Assembly (NCBI GenBank): GCA_011052215.1
Contig: DRJK01000139.1
Location: forward strand, 1 to 34,974
Direction: 5' to 3'
Length of the DNA: 34,974 nucleotides
DNA from: Gammaproteobacteria bacterium
Lineage (GTDB): Bacteria > Pseudomonadota > Gammaproteobacteria > JAADHQ01
Below, piece by piece: positions 27,077-34,974 of this stretch (positions are counted from its first letter, which is position 1; each line of letters starts with the position of its first letter). Below the pieces are notes generated by a model, which did not search any database, was not told the origin of the DNA, and worked only from the letters and a program-made list of their open reading frames with translations. Both the position numbers and the translations under genes were made by a program.

Positions 27077-27766
27077 ATGCGCACCCTTGTCATCGAAGAC
27101 GATATCGACACAGCAAACTACATTGCCAAGGGCCTGAAAGAGCACGGTCATGTGGTCGATCAGGCCTCTGATGGCAAGGATGGCCTGTTTATGGCGCTGG
27201 AAAATGACTACGAAATAATCATTCTTGATCGCATGCTACCTGCACTCGACGGGCTATCGATCCTGAAAACCCTGCGCAGTTCAAAGCACCGGACACCCGT
27301 GATCATACTCAGCGCCCTGGGTGAGGTGGACGACAGGGTAGCGGGTCTGAAGGCCGGCGGGGATGACTACCTGGTCAAACCCTTTGCATTTTCTGAACTG
27401 CTGGCGCGCATCGAGGCACTGTTGCGACGCGGGGAAATGAAACCCGATACCAGTCTGCTGAAAGTCGCCGACCTGGAACTGGAACGCCTGACACACAGGG
27501 TCAAACGAGCCGGCAAAGCCATCGACCTGCAACCACGCGAATATATGATTCTCGAATTTCTGATGCAACATACCGGCCAGATCGTCACGCGCACCATGCT
27601 ACTGGAAAATGTCTGGGATTATCATTTCGACCCCCAGACCAACATCATCGATGTGCATATCAGCCGGCTGCGCAACAAGATAGACAAAGGATTCGAGCCC
27701 CCCCTGATGCAGACCGTGCGCGGTGCCGGCTATTGCCTGCGTGAACCATCAGCGGGATCCGCCTAG
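27077..27766 (+). CDS. OmpR/PhoB-family response regulator
   Basis: The 229-residue protein has a receiver domain (acidic residues Glu7/Asp8/Asp9, phospho-acceptor Asp51 in ILDRMLPALDGL, Lys101 in LVKPFAFSELL) and a C-terminal winged-helix DNA-binding domain (DLQPREYMILEFLMQH, NIIDVHISRLRNKID, VRGAGYCL). It belongs to the metal/efflux-type branch (CopR/CusR/QseB-like) by general look; the ligand is unknown. The sensor kinase follows after 3 nt. The position behind an RND pair suggests control of the pump. Confidence 0.93.
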   Translation: MRTLVIEDDIDTANYIAKGLKEHGHVVDQASDGKDGLFMALENDYEIIILDRMLPALDGLSILKTLRSSKHRTPVIILSALGEVDDRVAGLKAGGDDYLVKPFAFSELLARIEALLRRGEMKPDTSLLKVADLELERLTHRVKRAGKAIDLQPREYMILEFLMQHTGQIVTRTMLLENVWDYHFDPQTNIIDVHISRLRNKIDKGFEPPLMQTVRGAGYCLREPSAGSA

Positions 27767-27769
27767 CCC

Positions 27770-29164
27770 ATGCAACATCGCCTGCTGCGCAGCTTCAGTT
27801 TTCGCCTGGCCTTTACCTACATGACGCTGTTCGGTGCCTCGGTATTGCTGTTGTTATGGTTTATCTACTGGTCGACGGCGGCCTACATGTCGCGACAGGC
27901 CGATGCCACCATTGCCGCCGAGATTACCGGCCTGGCGGAACGTTACGACATGGACGGCCTCGGCGGCCTGATCGAGGTCATTAACGAACGTCTGTCACGC
28001 AAACCCACCGGCTCATCCATCTATCTGTTAACCACGGCAATCAATACGCGCATCGCCGGCAACCTCAACCGCTGGCCGGCGACACCGGCCGGCAAGGATG
28101 GCTGGTTGAACTTCCGGCTCGAAAACGCCGGTCACAATAAGAAGGAAATCCACCTGGCCCGGGCGCGCAGTTTCACCCTGACCGGTAATTTTCATTTGCT
28201 GGTTGGCCGCGATATTTATGAACTGGAAGAGACCCAGCAACGTATCATTCGTACCCTGATCGTCGGCTTTGCCATTACCCTGGTGCTGGGTGGCGTTGGC
28301 GGGTTCGTGCTCAGCCGCCGGGTCATGAAACGCCTCGAGGCCATCAACACCACCAGCCGCGAGATCATCAACGGTGACCTGTCGCGCCGCATCATGATGC
28401 AGCACAGCGGCGATGAATTCGATTCACTGGCCGGCAACCTCAATACCATGCTCGACCGCATCGAGGAACTGATGGAAGGCGTGCGGCGCGTCTCCGACAG
28501 CATCGCCCACGACCTGCGCACGCCGTTGGCGCGGCTGCGTAACCGGCTTGAACTACTGCGTACCGAACAGGAGAAAACACGTCAGGATCCAACCCTGACC
28601 GAACAGGCCATGAACGATGCCGATGGCCTGTTGAAGACCTTCAATGCATTGCTGCGCATCGCCCGTATCGAAACCCGGCAACACAGGGAAGCGTTCAGTG
28701 AAACAGATATGGGCGCCCTGCTGCACGACGTGGTTGAACTCTATGAGCCACTGGCCGAAGAAAAAGACCAGTCTCTGCGCCTGCAAGTGGATACCAGTGT
28801 GTATATGCAGGGCGACCGTGACCTGCTGTTCCAGGCCATGACCAACCTGCTGGACAATGCCATCAAGTACACCCCGCAGCAAGGACAGATTGATATCACC
28901 CTCGGGCAGCAGGCCGGGTGTGGCGTGATCAGTATTGCCGACAGCGGCCCGGGTATTCCCGAAGATGAACGGCAATCGGTGTTCCAGCGCTTTTACCGAC
29001 TGGAAAAAAGCCGCACAACCCCCGGCAGCGGGCTGGGCCTGAGCCTGGTGGCAGCCGTGGCGGGAATCCACGGCATGACGCTGAAGCTGGAAGATAACCA
29101 GCCCGGCCTTCGGGTCCGTTGCGAGTTCCCGATAACCCGCGCCACCAACATTAACGAATCTTAA
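27770..29164 (+). CDS. Sensor histidine kinase with HAMP domain
   Basis: The 464-residue membrane kinase has TM1 at about 13-36, a periplasmic domain of roughly 125 residues, TM2 at about 162-183, HAMP at about 183-236, the phospho-acceptor motif SIAHDLRTPLARLRNRL (His247), an N-box (AMTNLLDNAIKYTP, about 359-372), a G1-type loop (ADSGPGIPEDE) and a G2-type loop (PGSGLGLSL). It should phosphorylate the upstream regulator. The small periplasmic domain is of the type seen in copper, zinc or envelope-stress sensors, but there are no obvious His/Met metal clusters, so the signal is unknown. Confidence 0.93.
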   Translation: MQHRLLRSFSFRLAFTYMTLFGASVLLLLWFIYWSTAAYMSRQADATIAAEITGLAERYDMDGLGGLIEVINERLSRKPTGSSIYLLTTAINTRIAGNLNRWPATPAGKDGWLNFRLENAGHNKKEIHLARARSFTLTGNFHLLVGRDIYELEETQQRIIRTLIVGFAITLVLGGVGGFVLSRRVMKRLEAINTTSREIINGDLSRRIMMQHSGDEFDSLAGNLNTMLDRIEELMEGVRRVSDSIAHDLRTPLARLRNRLELLRTEQEKTRQDPTLTEQAMNDADGLLKTFNALLRIARIETRQHREAFSETDMGALLHDVVELYEPLAEEKDQSLRLQVDTSVYMQGDRDLLFQAMTNLLDNAIKYTPQQGQIDITLGQQAGCGVISIADSGPGIPEDERQSVFQRFYRLEKSRTTPGSGLGLSLVAAVAGIHGMTLKLEDNQPGLRVRCEFPITRATNINES

Positions 29165-29282
29165 TCTCCCCTCCACCTCCAGTTAAACCCGGACAAGGTA
29201 ATGTTGTATGCAAAGTCGGCGCTGCAACACTTGCCAGTCGAGCAGCCCCGGCAAAATTTTTAACTGCCACGAGGGTAAAAAC

Positions 29283-29945
29283 ATGTACACCAGCGCAAAA
29301 AATTCAGCCGCCACATTACTTCTGTTCATAACCACTATAATCGGTACCACGGCCGTCCTGGCCGCACCACCAACGCCCTCGTCGAGGGCGGCCACCAAAA
29401 CCGGCAAACACACGACGTTAAGTGCCGAGCAACGGCAAATACACCAGGCCAGCACCCTGGCACAAAATGGTCGCAAGGCCATGTCATACATTGTCGCGGC
29501 ACGCCAGCTGCTTTCCGAGAAACACGGCACTGAAGCCCATCAGTACCTTGAACAGGCCAAAGGCCTGCTGACAAAACTGAAGTCCAACGTCACCACCGAC
29601 AATGAAAATGCCTCTGGCCTGCTACCCATCTACTCACAACTGGGCATCAGGGAAGGCGTGGAAATTACCGATCAGATCAAACAACAGCTGGGTAAAACCC
29701 ACCTGGATGCCGTCCGCGGGAAACACAGGAAAGTCATCGAGGCACTCAAGACCGTGAACATCGAAATGCAATACAGCTTTGTTGACCTCCCCGTAGTGGC
29801 AACACTTGGAAAAGTCGAATCTGCCCTTAAATCACTTTCTGCAAAGAACACCCGACAGGCCAGTCAAGCATTGGCCGATGCCCAGGAAGGTCTGATTCGC
29901 GACACCATTGTCATTAATGCCGTCAAAGAAAACCCGGCCAGCTAA
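29283..29945 (+). CDS. Secreted YfdX-family protein
   Basis: The 220-residue product starts with a signal peptide (hydrophobic core LLLFITTIIGTTAVLA, cleavage likely near AVLA-APP). The mature part is helical and Lys/Gln/Ala-rich, with SLRQLLSEKH-type helices (AARQLLSEKHGTEAHQYLEQ) and LLPIYSQLGIREGVEI, which I recognise as the YfdX pattern. The function is unknown; E. coli yfdX belongs to the EvgA acid/multidrug response regulon. It starts at the ATG at 29283 with GAGGGT upstream; the longer frame from 29208 lacks a signal peptide at its start. It follows the sensor kinase after 118 nt and could be a target of that regulator. Confidence 0.78.
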   Translation: MYTSAKNSAATLLLFITTIIGTTAVLAAPPTPSSRAATKTGKHTTLSAEQRQIHQASTLAQNGRKAMSYIVAARQLLSEKHGTEAHQYLEQAKGLLTKLKSNVTTDNENASGLLPIYSQLGIREGVEITDQIKQQLGKTHLDAVRGKHRKVIEALKTVNIEMQYSFVDLPVVATLGKVESALKSLSAKNTRQASQALADAQEGLIRDTIVINAVKENPAS

Positions 29946-29990
29946 ACGTGCCACACGGCACATTGAACAGAGTCAAGGAGTCATTCCAAA

Positions 29991-31001
29991 ATGAACGCAA
30001 ACATCGCACCGGTAGACCCAAAAACCACCCACAGCGCCCACTATCAGGCCTTTCACCAGGTCCGTGAACATCTGCAGCAACGCATCATCGGCCAGCAGAC
30101 ACTCATCGACCGACTGCTCATCGCACTACTGGCAGATGGACATCTGTTGGTGGAAGGCGCACCCGGGCTGGCCAAAACCACGGCCATCAAGGAACTGGCC
30201 GCCGTGCTGGAAGGTGACTTTCACCGCCTGCAATTTACCCCGGATCTGCTGCCCAGCGATTTGACCGGTACCGACATCTACCGGCCGGAAACCGGCGACT
30301 TTCATTTCCAGCAGGGACCACTGTTCCACAATCTGATTCTGGCCGACGAAATCAACCGCGCACCGGCCAAGGTGCAGTCTGCCCTGCTCGAAGCCATGGG
30401 TGAAAAACAGATCACCGTCGGCCGCCACACCTATCCCCTGCCGCGTCCGTTTCTGGTCATGGCCACCCAGAACCCCATTGAACATGAAGGTACCTACGCC
30501 TTGCCCGAGGCCCAGTTGGACCGTTTTCTGATGCACATTCGCATCGGATACCCCGATGTTCAATCGGAACACGCGATCCTCGGACTGGCCCGCCGTCAGG
30601 CCGAACGTGAAGACACTAACCCGGCGGCCACCGAACTGGAGCTGAGTAAAGAGCAGATTTTTGCCGCCCGTCACGAGGTGCTGCACGTCCACATGGCCGA
30701 ATCGGTAGAAAAATACCTGGTACAGCTGGTGCTGGCCAGCCGGGCGCCGGCACCCTACAGCGAGGAACTGGTACGCTGGGTGAATTATGGCGCCAGTCCG
30801 CGTGCCACTATCGCCCTCGACCGTTGTGCCCGTGCCCATGCCTGGCTGGATGGTCGCGATTATGTCTCGCCAGCCGATGTACAGACGGTGGCCTTCGACG
30901 TGCTGCGCCACCGGGTGCTGGTTTCCTTCGAGGCCGAGGCCGAAGGCATGGACTCCGATGATGTAATCCGCGAACTATTGAATCTGATCCCGGTAGCCTG
31001 A
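29991..31001 (+). CDS. MoxR-family AAA+ ATPase
   Basis: The 336-residue AAA+ protein has Walker A EGAPGLAKTTAIKEL (Gly56-Thr64), Walker B LILADEINRAPAKVQSALLEAM (about 115-136, quoted in part), sensor 1 VMATQNPIEHEGTYALPEAQ and an arginine-finger/lid region. MoxR ATPases act as chaperone-like factors for assembling or activating large complexes, with VWA proteins as partners. AAGGAG lies 10 nt before the ATG. It opens the operon with DUF58, DUF4381 and two VWA genes, each start within 1-8 bases of the preceding stop. The ATPase client is unknown. Confidence 0.95.
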   Translation: MNANIAPVDPKTTHSAHYQAFHQVREHLQQRIIGQQTLIDRLLIALLADGHLLVEGAPGLAKTTAIKELAAVLEGDFHRLQFTPDLLPSDLTGTDIYRPETGDFHFQQGPLFHNLILADEINRAPAKVQSALLEAMGEKQITVGRHTYPLPRPFLVMATQNPIEHEGTYALPEAQLDRFLMHIRIGYPDVQSEHAILGLARRQAEREDTNPAATELELSKEQIFAARHEVLHVHMAESVEKYLVQLVLASRAPAPYSEELVRWVNYGASPRATIALDRCARAHAWLDGRDYVSPADVQTVAFDVLRHRVLVSFEAEAEGMDSDDVIRELLNLIPVA

Positions 31002-31002
31002 C

Positions 31003-32031
31003 ATGAAACTCGCTGACAAACTGTTTCCTGGTGCAAAAAAACGCCATCATAAAGTTAACACCGGGGCCGTTGATCGCACTGCCAACCCGGCCCTTAACCC
31101 GGCTACCCGGGTCAGCCACGATGAACTCATTGCACTGCATCAGCAGGCCCGCAAACTCAATCCTGGCCGCAAGCAGGCCGCGCTGGCACAACTGTCCGGC
31201 AACCATGCCTCGCGTTTTCGCGGTCGTGGCATGGACTATCAGGAATCGCGTTTCTATCAACCTGGCGACGACATCCGCAGTATGGACTGGCGGGTCACTG
31301 CCCGCACCGGTCGGCCTCACACCAAGCTCTATCAGGAAGAACGGGAACGTCCGGTGGTGGTCTGTGTCGATCTGAACCCGGGTATGTTCTTCGCCAGCCA
31401 CGGCGCACTCAAATCAGTGGTTGCCGCCCACGCAGCAGCCCTGATCGGCTGGGCGACCGTTATCCACGGTGATCGTATCGGTGCGTTGTTATTCAACGGT
31501 GACCATCACGAGTTACCCCCCCGTGGTGGCAAGCACGGTGTGTTGCGCCTGATCCGCCAGCTGGTAGCACAAAGTGATCCACTGGAAAATCTCAAACAGC
31601 CCCCCCACCCTCAAGGGCTCAACGGTGCACTGGCCCGGCTGCGCCGGGTCAGCCGGCCCGGCAGCCTGATCTTTCTGCTCAGCGATTTTTACGGCATTGA
31701 TGACGAGACCGGCAACCACCTGATGAGACTGCGCCAGCATAACGACGTGGTCGCCATTCAGCTGGTCGATGCCCTGGAGCTTGGCCCACCGCCCCCGGCG
31801 CGCTATGGCATCAGTGACGGCCAGCACACCGGCATGCTCGACACCCGTTCGGTTACGGCACAAAAAACCTATCATGATTTCTTTAGCCTGCACCACCAGA
31901 CGGTGCGGGATCTCATGCACAGCCGGGCCATCCCGCTGCTGCAACTGTCCACCGGGGATGACGTCGCCAGCATATTGCGGCGTGGCTTTACCCCGGCACC
32001 GATCATCATTGCAAAGGAGGTGGCAGCATGA
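31003..32031 (+). CDS. DUF58 protein
   Basis: The 342-residue protein carries the DUF58 motif YQPGDDIRSMDWRVTARTGRP (around residue 80-100), followed by a VWA-like segment starting VVVCVDLNPGMFFASHGALK. The MIDAS motif (DxSxS) is degenerate: it reads DLNPG, so metal binding at that site is doubtful. DUF58 proteins accompany MoxR and VWA proteins and are proposed to be part of the same complex. It lies one nt after moxR, and the DUF4381 start overlaps its stop by 4 bases (ATGA). No TM helix is evident. Confidence 0.93.
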   Translation: MKLADKLFPGAKKRHHKVNTGAVDRTANPALNPATRVSHDELIALHQQARKLNPGRKQAALAQLSGNHASRFRGRGMDYQESRFYQPGDDIRSMDWRVTARTGRPHTKLYQEERERPVVVCVDLNPGMFFASHGALKSVVAAHAAALIGWATVIHGDRIGALLFNGDHHELPPRGGKHGVLRLIRQLVAQSDPLENLKQPPHPQGLNGALARLRRVSRPGSLIFLLSDFYGIDDETGNHLMRLRQHNDVVAIQLVDALELGPPPPARYGISDGQHTGMLDTRSVTAQKTYHDFFSLHHQTVRDLMHSRAIPLLQLSTGDDVASILRRGFTPAPIIIAKEVAA

Positions 32032-32513
32032 ACCCGGCCGCCCAACCGGCACTGCAATTGCGCGACATCCACCTGCCGGCCGAACCCGGCCTTTGGCCGC
32101 CGGCACCGGGCTGGTGGATACTCGCCGCGTTGTTGCTTGTCCTGCTGGTCTGGGCGGCATGGGTCGGCCTGCGCCACTACCGTTTGCATTGCCAGCGCCA
32201 GCGCATCCTCGCCATGATCGATGAACTGGAACAGGAGACCGGTGACAACACGACACCGGAAAAAATTGCACAGATATCCATCCTGCTGCGTCGACTGGCG
32301 CTGATGCGTTATCCACGCCGGCAGGTTGCCGCCCTGACCGGTAACGACTGGCTGCGCTTTCTCGATGCGTCCGGAGGCCAGGGCCGCTTCAGCCAGGGCC
32401 CCGGACAAGTGCTGGCCACCGGCCCCTATCAACCCGCCTTGCCCGCCGATCTGGATATCCGGGCACTTGGCAACCTGGTACGTAACTGGGTGATAAAGAA
32501 CATGGAACACTGA
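32028..32513 (+). CDS. DUF4381 membrane protein
   Basis: A 161-residue protein with one TM helix at about 28-47 (GWWILAALLLVLLVWAAWVG) preceded by the typical IHLPAEPGLWPPAPGWW lead-in, and a basic cytoplasmic domain. It matches the DUF4381 proteins found between DUF58 and BatA in MoxR-linked operons. The function is unknown; it probably helps to anchor the complex in the inner membrane. It overlaps DUF58 by 4 bases and is one nt from the next gene. Confidence 0.9.
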   Translation: MNPAAQPALQLRDIHLPAEPGLWPPAPGWWILAALLLVLLVWAAWVGLRHYRLHCQRQRILAMIDELEQETGDNTTPEKIAQISILLRRLALMRYPRRQVAALTGNDWLRFLDASGGQGRFSQGPGQVLATGPYQPALPADLDIRALGNLVRNWVIKNMEH

Positions 32514-32514
32514 T

Positions 32515-33528
32515 ATGACAATTGAATTTGCCTGGCCCTGGTTACTCGCCGCCCTGCCCTTGCCACTACTGGCTCTGTTGCTGCCACGCGCTGCCAGCAC
32601 AGCCCCGGCGGCACTGCGTTTTCCCTTTTATGGCGCGCTGCAAGCCAATCTGCAAGGCCACACCGGCCAGCGCTCACGGCTACGAATGGTGCTGGCGGTA
32701 CTGGCCTGGCTGACACTGGTGCTGGCGGCAACACGCCCGCAACTGATCGGTGAAACCGTACACCTGCCAGTGAGCGGACGCAGCCTGATGCTGGCGGTGG
32801 ATATTTCCGGTTCCATGCAGACCGAAGACATGCAAATCAACGGCCACCAGCTCAGCCGCCTCACCGCCGTCAAACTGGTGGCTGGCAAATTTATTCAACA
32901 ACGCAAGGGTGACCGCCTCGGTCTTATCCTGTTTGGTGATCAGGCCTATCTGCAGGCACCGCTGACCTTTGATCGCAGCACGGTGCGTACCCTGCTCGAC
33001 GAGGCGCAGATCGGCCTGGCCGGCAAACGCACCGCCATCGGTGACGCCATCGGCCTGTCGATCAAACGTTTGCGCAAGGAACCGGCCCGTAACCGCGTGC
33101 TGATCCTGCTCACCGACGGCACCAACACCGCCGGTAATGTTGATCCGCTCAAGGCCGCCGACCTGGCCGCGCGCGAAGGCGTGCATATCTACACCATCGG
33201 TATCGGTAGTGGTGAAATGCAGATACAGACACCCTTCGGCGTGCAGCGGATGGCAACGGGCGACCTCGATGAGAACAGTCTCAAGGCCATTGCCAGCAAG
33301 ACGGATGGACGTTATTTCCGTGCCCGTGATGCCGCCCGGCTGGCGAAGATCTATGCCCTGCTGGATCGTATCGAACCGGTCTCCAAAGATGAGCAGACCT
33401 GGCGACCGGTGGATGAACTCTATTTCTGGCCACTGTCTGCGGCGTTGCTGCTCAGTGTGCTGATCGCCCTGTCCACTGCCTTCAGTTGGCGGGCGATACC
33501 GGCCCCTGCGGAGGTACACCATGCCTGA
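32515..33528 (+). CDS. batA: BatA-like VWA-domain membrane protein
   Basis: The 337-residue protein has two N-terminal TM helices (about 7-24 and 57-72), a von Willebrand A domain with intact MIDAS Asp96-x-Ser98-x-Ser100 (AVDISGSM) and the TDGTNTAGN loop, and a C-terminal TM helix near 305-325. The domain binds a divalent metal and protein ligands. The family is named after Bacteroides aerotolerance genes; the role in proteobacteria is not established. It overlaps the next gene by 8 bases. Confidence 0.92.
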   Translation: MTIEFAWPWLLAALPLPLLALLLPRAASTAPAALRFPFYGALQANLQGHTGQRSRLRMVLAVLAWLTLVLAATRPQLIGETVHLPVSGRSLMLAVDISGSMQTEDMQINGHQLSRLTAVKLVAGKFIQQRKGDRLGLILFGDQAYLQAPLTFDRSTVRTLLDEAQIGLAGKRTAIGDAIGLSIKRLRKEPARNRVLILLTDGTNTAGNVDPLKAADLAAREGVHIYTIGIGSGEMQIQTPFGVQRMATGDLDENSLKAIASKTDGRYFRARDAARLAKIYALLDRIEPVSKDEQTWRPVDELYFWPLSAALLLSVLIALSTAFSWRAIPAPAEVHHA

Positions 33529-34974
33529 ACAATTTCATTTTCTTCAGCCCCTGTGGCTACTCAGCCTGATCCCGCTGGCCCTGCTGGTGTGGCGGCTGCG
33601 CCGGGCTGCTGCTGACGACAACCCCTGGGCCCGCATTATAGACGCCCGCCTGCGACCCTTGTTACTGACAGGTCAGGACCACAGGGTCAACCGCTCCGTA
33701 TTATGGTTGCTCGGTACGGGATGGCTGCTCGCCGCCCTGGCGCTGGCTAATCCGGTGTGGGAAAAACAGCCACAACCGCTTTACCAGACCAGTTCGGCAC
33801 GGGTCATCGTACTGGACCTGTCGCTCTCCATGCTTGACCGGGATCTGAAACCCTCACGGCTGGAGCGGGCACGTTTCAAGATCGAGGATGTCCTTGCCCG
33901 TAATGATGAGGGACAGACCGGACTGGTGGTATTTGCCGGCGATGCCTTTACCGTTACACCGCTTACCCGCGATGTGGACACCATTCGCGCCCTGCTCAAG
34001 TCGCTCGACCCAGGCCTTATGCCAGTGCAGGGCAGCCGTGCCGACCTGGGCCTGGAAAAGGCCGGCGAACTGTTGCGGCAGGCGGGATTGAGCAGTGGCC
34101 GGATTTTGCTATTTGCTGATGGCGTGAGTGGCGACAAGGCACGCCAGGCCGCTACACAATTACGCAAGCAGGGGTACCGTGTATCGGTAATCGGCATCGG
34201 CAGTAACAAGGCCGAGCCATTAACCAATGCACAGGGCCAGCTGTTACGCACCCGTGACAACAAGCTCGTCGTACCGGCACTTGAAACCGTGGCCCTCCAG
34301 GCCGTGGCCAAGGCCGGCGGTGGTCGCTACCGTACCTTTAACAACAGCGATACCGACATCAAGGCACTGCTGGATCATGACACACCGCTGAGCACAGAAA
34401 ATCTTGTCAATGGTGAGATGCAGGGACAGGACTGGAAAGAACGCGGCCCCTGGCTGGCGTTGTTGCTGCTGCCGCTGGCGGCACTGGCCTTCCGCCGCGG
34501 TTGGCTGCTGAGCGTGGTGCTGCTGGTTGGTTTACTGCCACCGCCGCAACCGGCCATGGCCGCCGGATGGGGTGATCTCTGGCAACGCCCCGATCAACAG
34601 GCAGCGAAGGCCCTGGCGGAAAAGAACTACAAGCGTGCCAGTCAGATAGCAGAAGACCCGCTACAGAAAGGCAGCGCCGAGTACAGACGCAATAATTACA
34701 AACAGGCGTTGGAAAGTTTTTCCCATGCCAGCGGCACGGCGGCTGATTATAACCGGGGTAATACACTGGCAAGACTCGGTCGTTATAAAGATGCCATCAG
34801 CGCCTACGATGCCGCGCTGAAATCCGCGCCCGGAATGGAGGATGCGCTGGCCAACAAGGCAGCGGTCAAGGCGTTGCTGCGTCAGCAAAAGCAGCAGAAA
34901 AAGAATCAGTCACAGGGAAAACAGGCACAGAAAGATAAATCAGGCCAGCGGGGAAAACAGGCGCAGAAGGGTAA
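33521..34974 (+). CDS. batB: BatB-like VWA protein with TPR C-terminus (partial, runs off the window)
   Basis: No stop codon occurs before the window end: 484 complete codons (33521-34972) and two bases are present. Features are TM helices at about 11-26 and 60-77, a VWA domain with MIDAS Asp99-x-Ser101-x-Ser103 (LDLSLSM) and FADGVSG, two TM segments at about 309-323 and 327-341, and then a TPR-like region (NRGNTLARLGRYKDAISAYDAAL, about 411-433, quoted in part). After that comes a Lys/Gln-rich low-complexity tail where the window ends. This is a BatB-BatC fusion-like layout. The ATG at 33521 overlaps the BatA stop. A BatD-like gene might follow outside the window, which I cannot see. Confidence 0.92.
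   Translation, partial: MPEQFHFLQPLWLLSLIPLALLVWRLRRAAADDNPWARIIDARLRPLLLTGQDHRVNRSVLWLLGTGWLLAALALANPVWEKQPQPLYQTSSARVIVLDLSLSMLDRDLKPSRLERARFKIEDVLARNDEGQTGLVVFAGDAFTVTPLTRDVDTIRALLKSLDPGLMPVQGSRADLGLEKAGELLRQAGLSSGRILLFADGVSGDKARQAATQLRKQGYRVSVIGIGSNKAEPLTNAQGQLLRTRDNKLVVPALETVALQAVAKAGGGRYRTFNNSDTDIKALLDHDTPLSTENLVNGEMQGQDWKERGPWLALLLLPLAALAFRRGWLLSVVLLVGLLPPPQPAMAAGWGDLWQRPDQQAAKALAEKNYKRASQIAEDPLQKGSAEYRRNNYKQALESFSHASGTAADYNRGNTLARLGRYKDAISAYDAALKSAPGMEDALANKAAVKALLRQQKQQKKNQSQGKQAQKDKSGQRGKQAQKG

Overview
The window reads as chromosomal DNA of a gammaproteobacterium. The strongest clue is gene order. A leftward twitching-motility chemosensory cluster (pilG, pilH, pilI, pilJ, pilK, chpA, chpB, chpC; about 0.26-11.8 kb) lies back to back with a rightward block gshB - tonB - yqgE/algH - ruvX - pyrR - pyrB - pyrC-like. 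From memory this is the PA0401-PA0415 arrangement of Pseudomonas aeruginosa. It is unlikely to be Pseudomonas itself: ChpA is much shorter (1816 aa against roughly 2500), an apbE gene sits between gshB and tonB, and a pyrK-like gene follows pyrC. No rRNA, tRNA, CRISPR array, phage gene or recognisable transposase was seen.

Layout. 1-259: non-coding, with a long nested hairpin. 260-11783 (minus): the Pil-Chp pathway. PilJ senses surface or pilus state and PilI/ChpC couple it to the multi-Hpt kinase ChpA. PilG and PilH are the response regulators, and PilK/ChpB are the methyltransferase and methylesterase for adaptation. 11784-12345: a 562-bp divergent intergenic region holding a repeat-element remnant. 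12346-15556 (plus): gshB, apbE, a structured repeat block, and a TonB3-like energy transducer. 15564-20339 (plus): yqgE, ruvX and a pyrimidine operon (pyrR, pyrB, catalytically dead pyrC-like, pyrK-like). 20598-22259: a universal stress protein, a DUF202 membrane protein, an inverted-repeat element, and a DedA protein. 22525-29164: an RND efflux pair and an OmpR/HAMP-kinase two-component system that probably controls it. 29283-29945: a secreted YfdX-family protein. 29991 to the right edge: a MoxR - DUF58 - DUF4381 - BatA - BatB operon, with the last gene cut by the window end.

Most gene pairs overlap or are separated by a few bases, so the window is a set of compact operons. The non-coding gaps carry the least expected content. 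Three gaps (about 12.1, 14.4-14.7 and 21.4 kb) share a terminal motif close to AGGAGTCTGTCGG; in two of them it forms terminal inverted repeats, which looks like a family of small non-autonomous mobile elements. One abuts the tonB start and one supplies the stop codon of the DUF202 gene. A separate perfect 24-bp-arm palindrome begins on the last base of the apbE stop codon. By eye, the right third (27-35 kb) is noticeably richer in G+C than the pil-chp part.

All functional calls rest on reading the translated sequence and on remembered family features; no database search was run.
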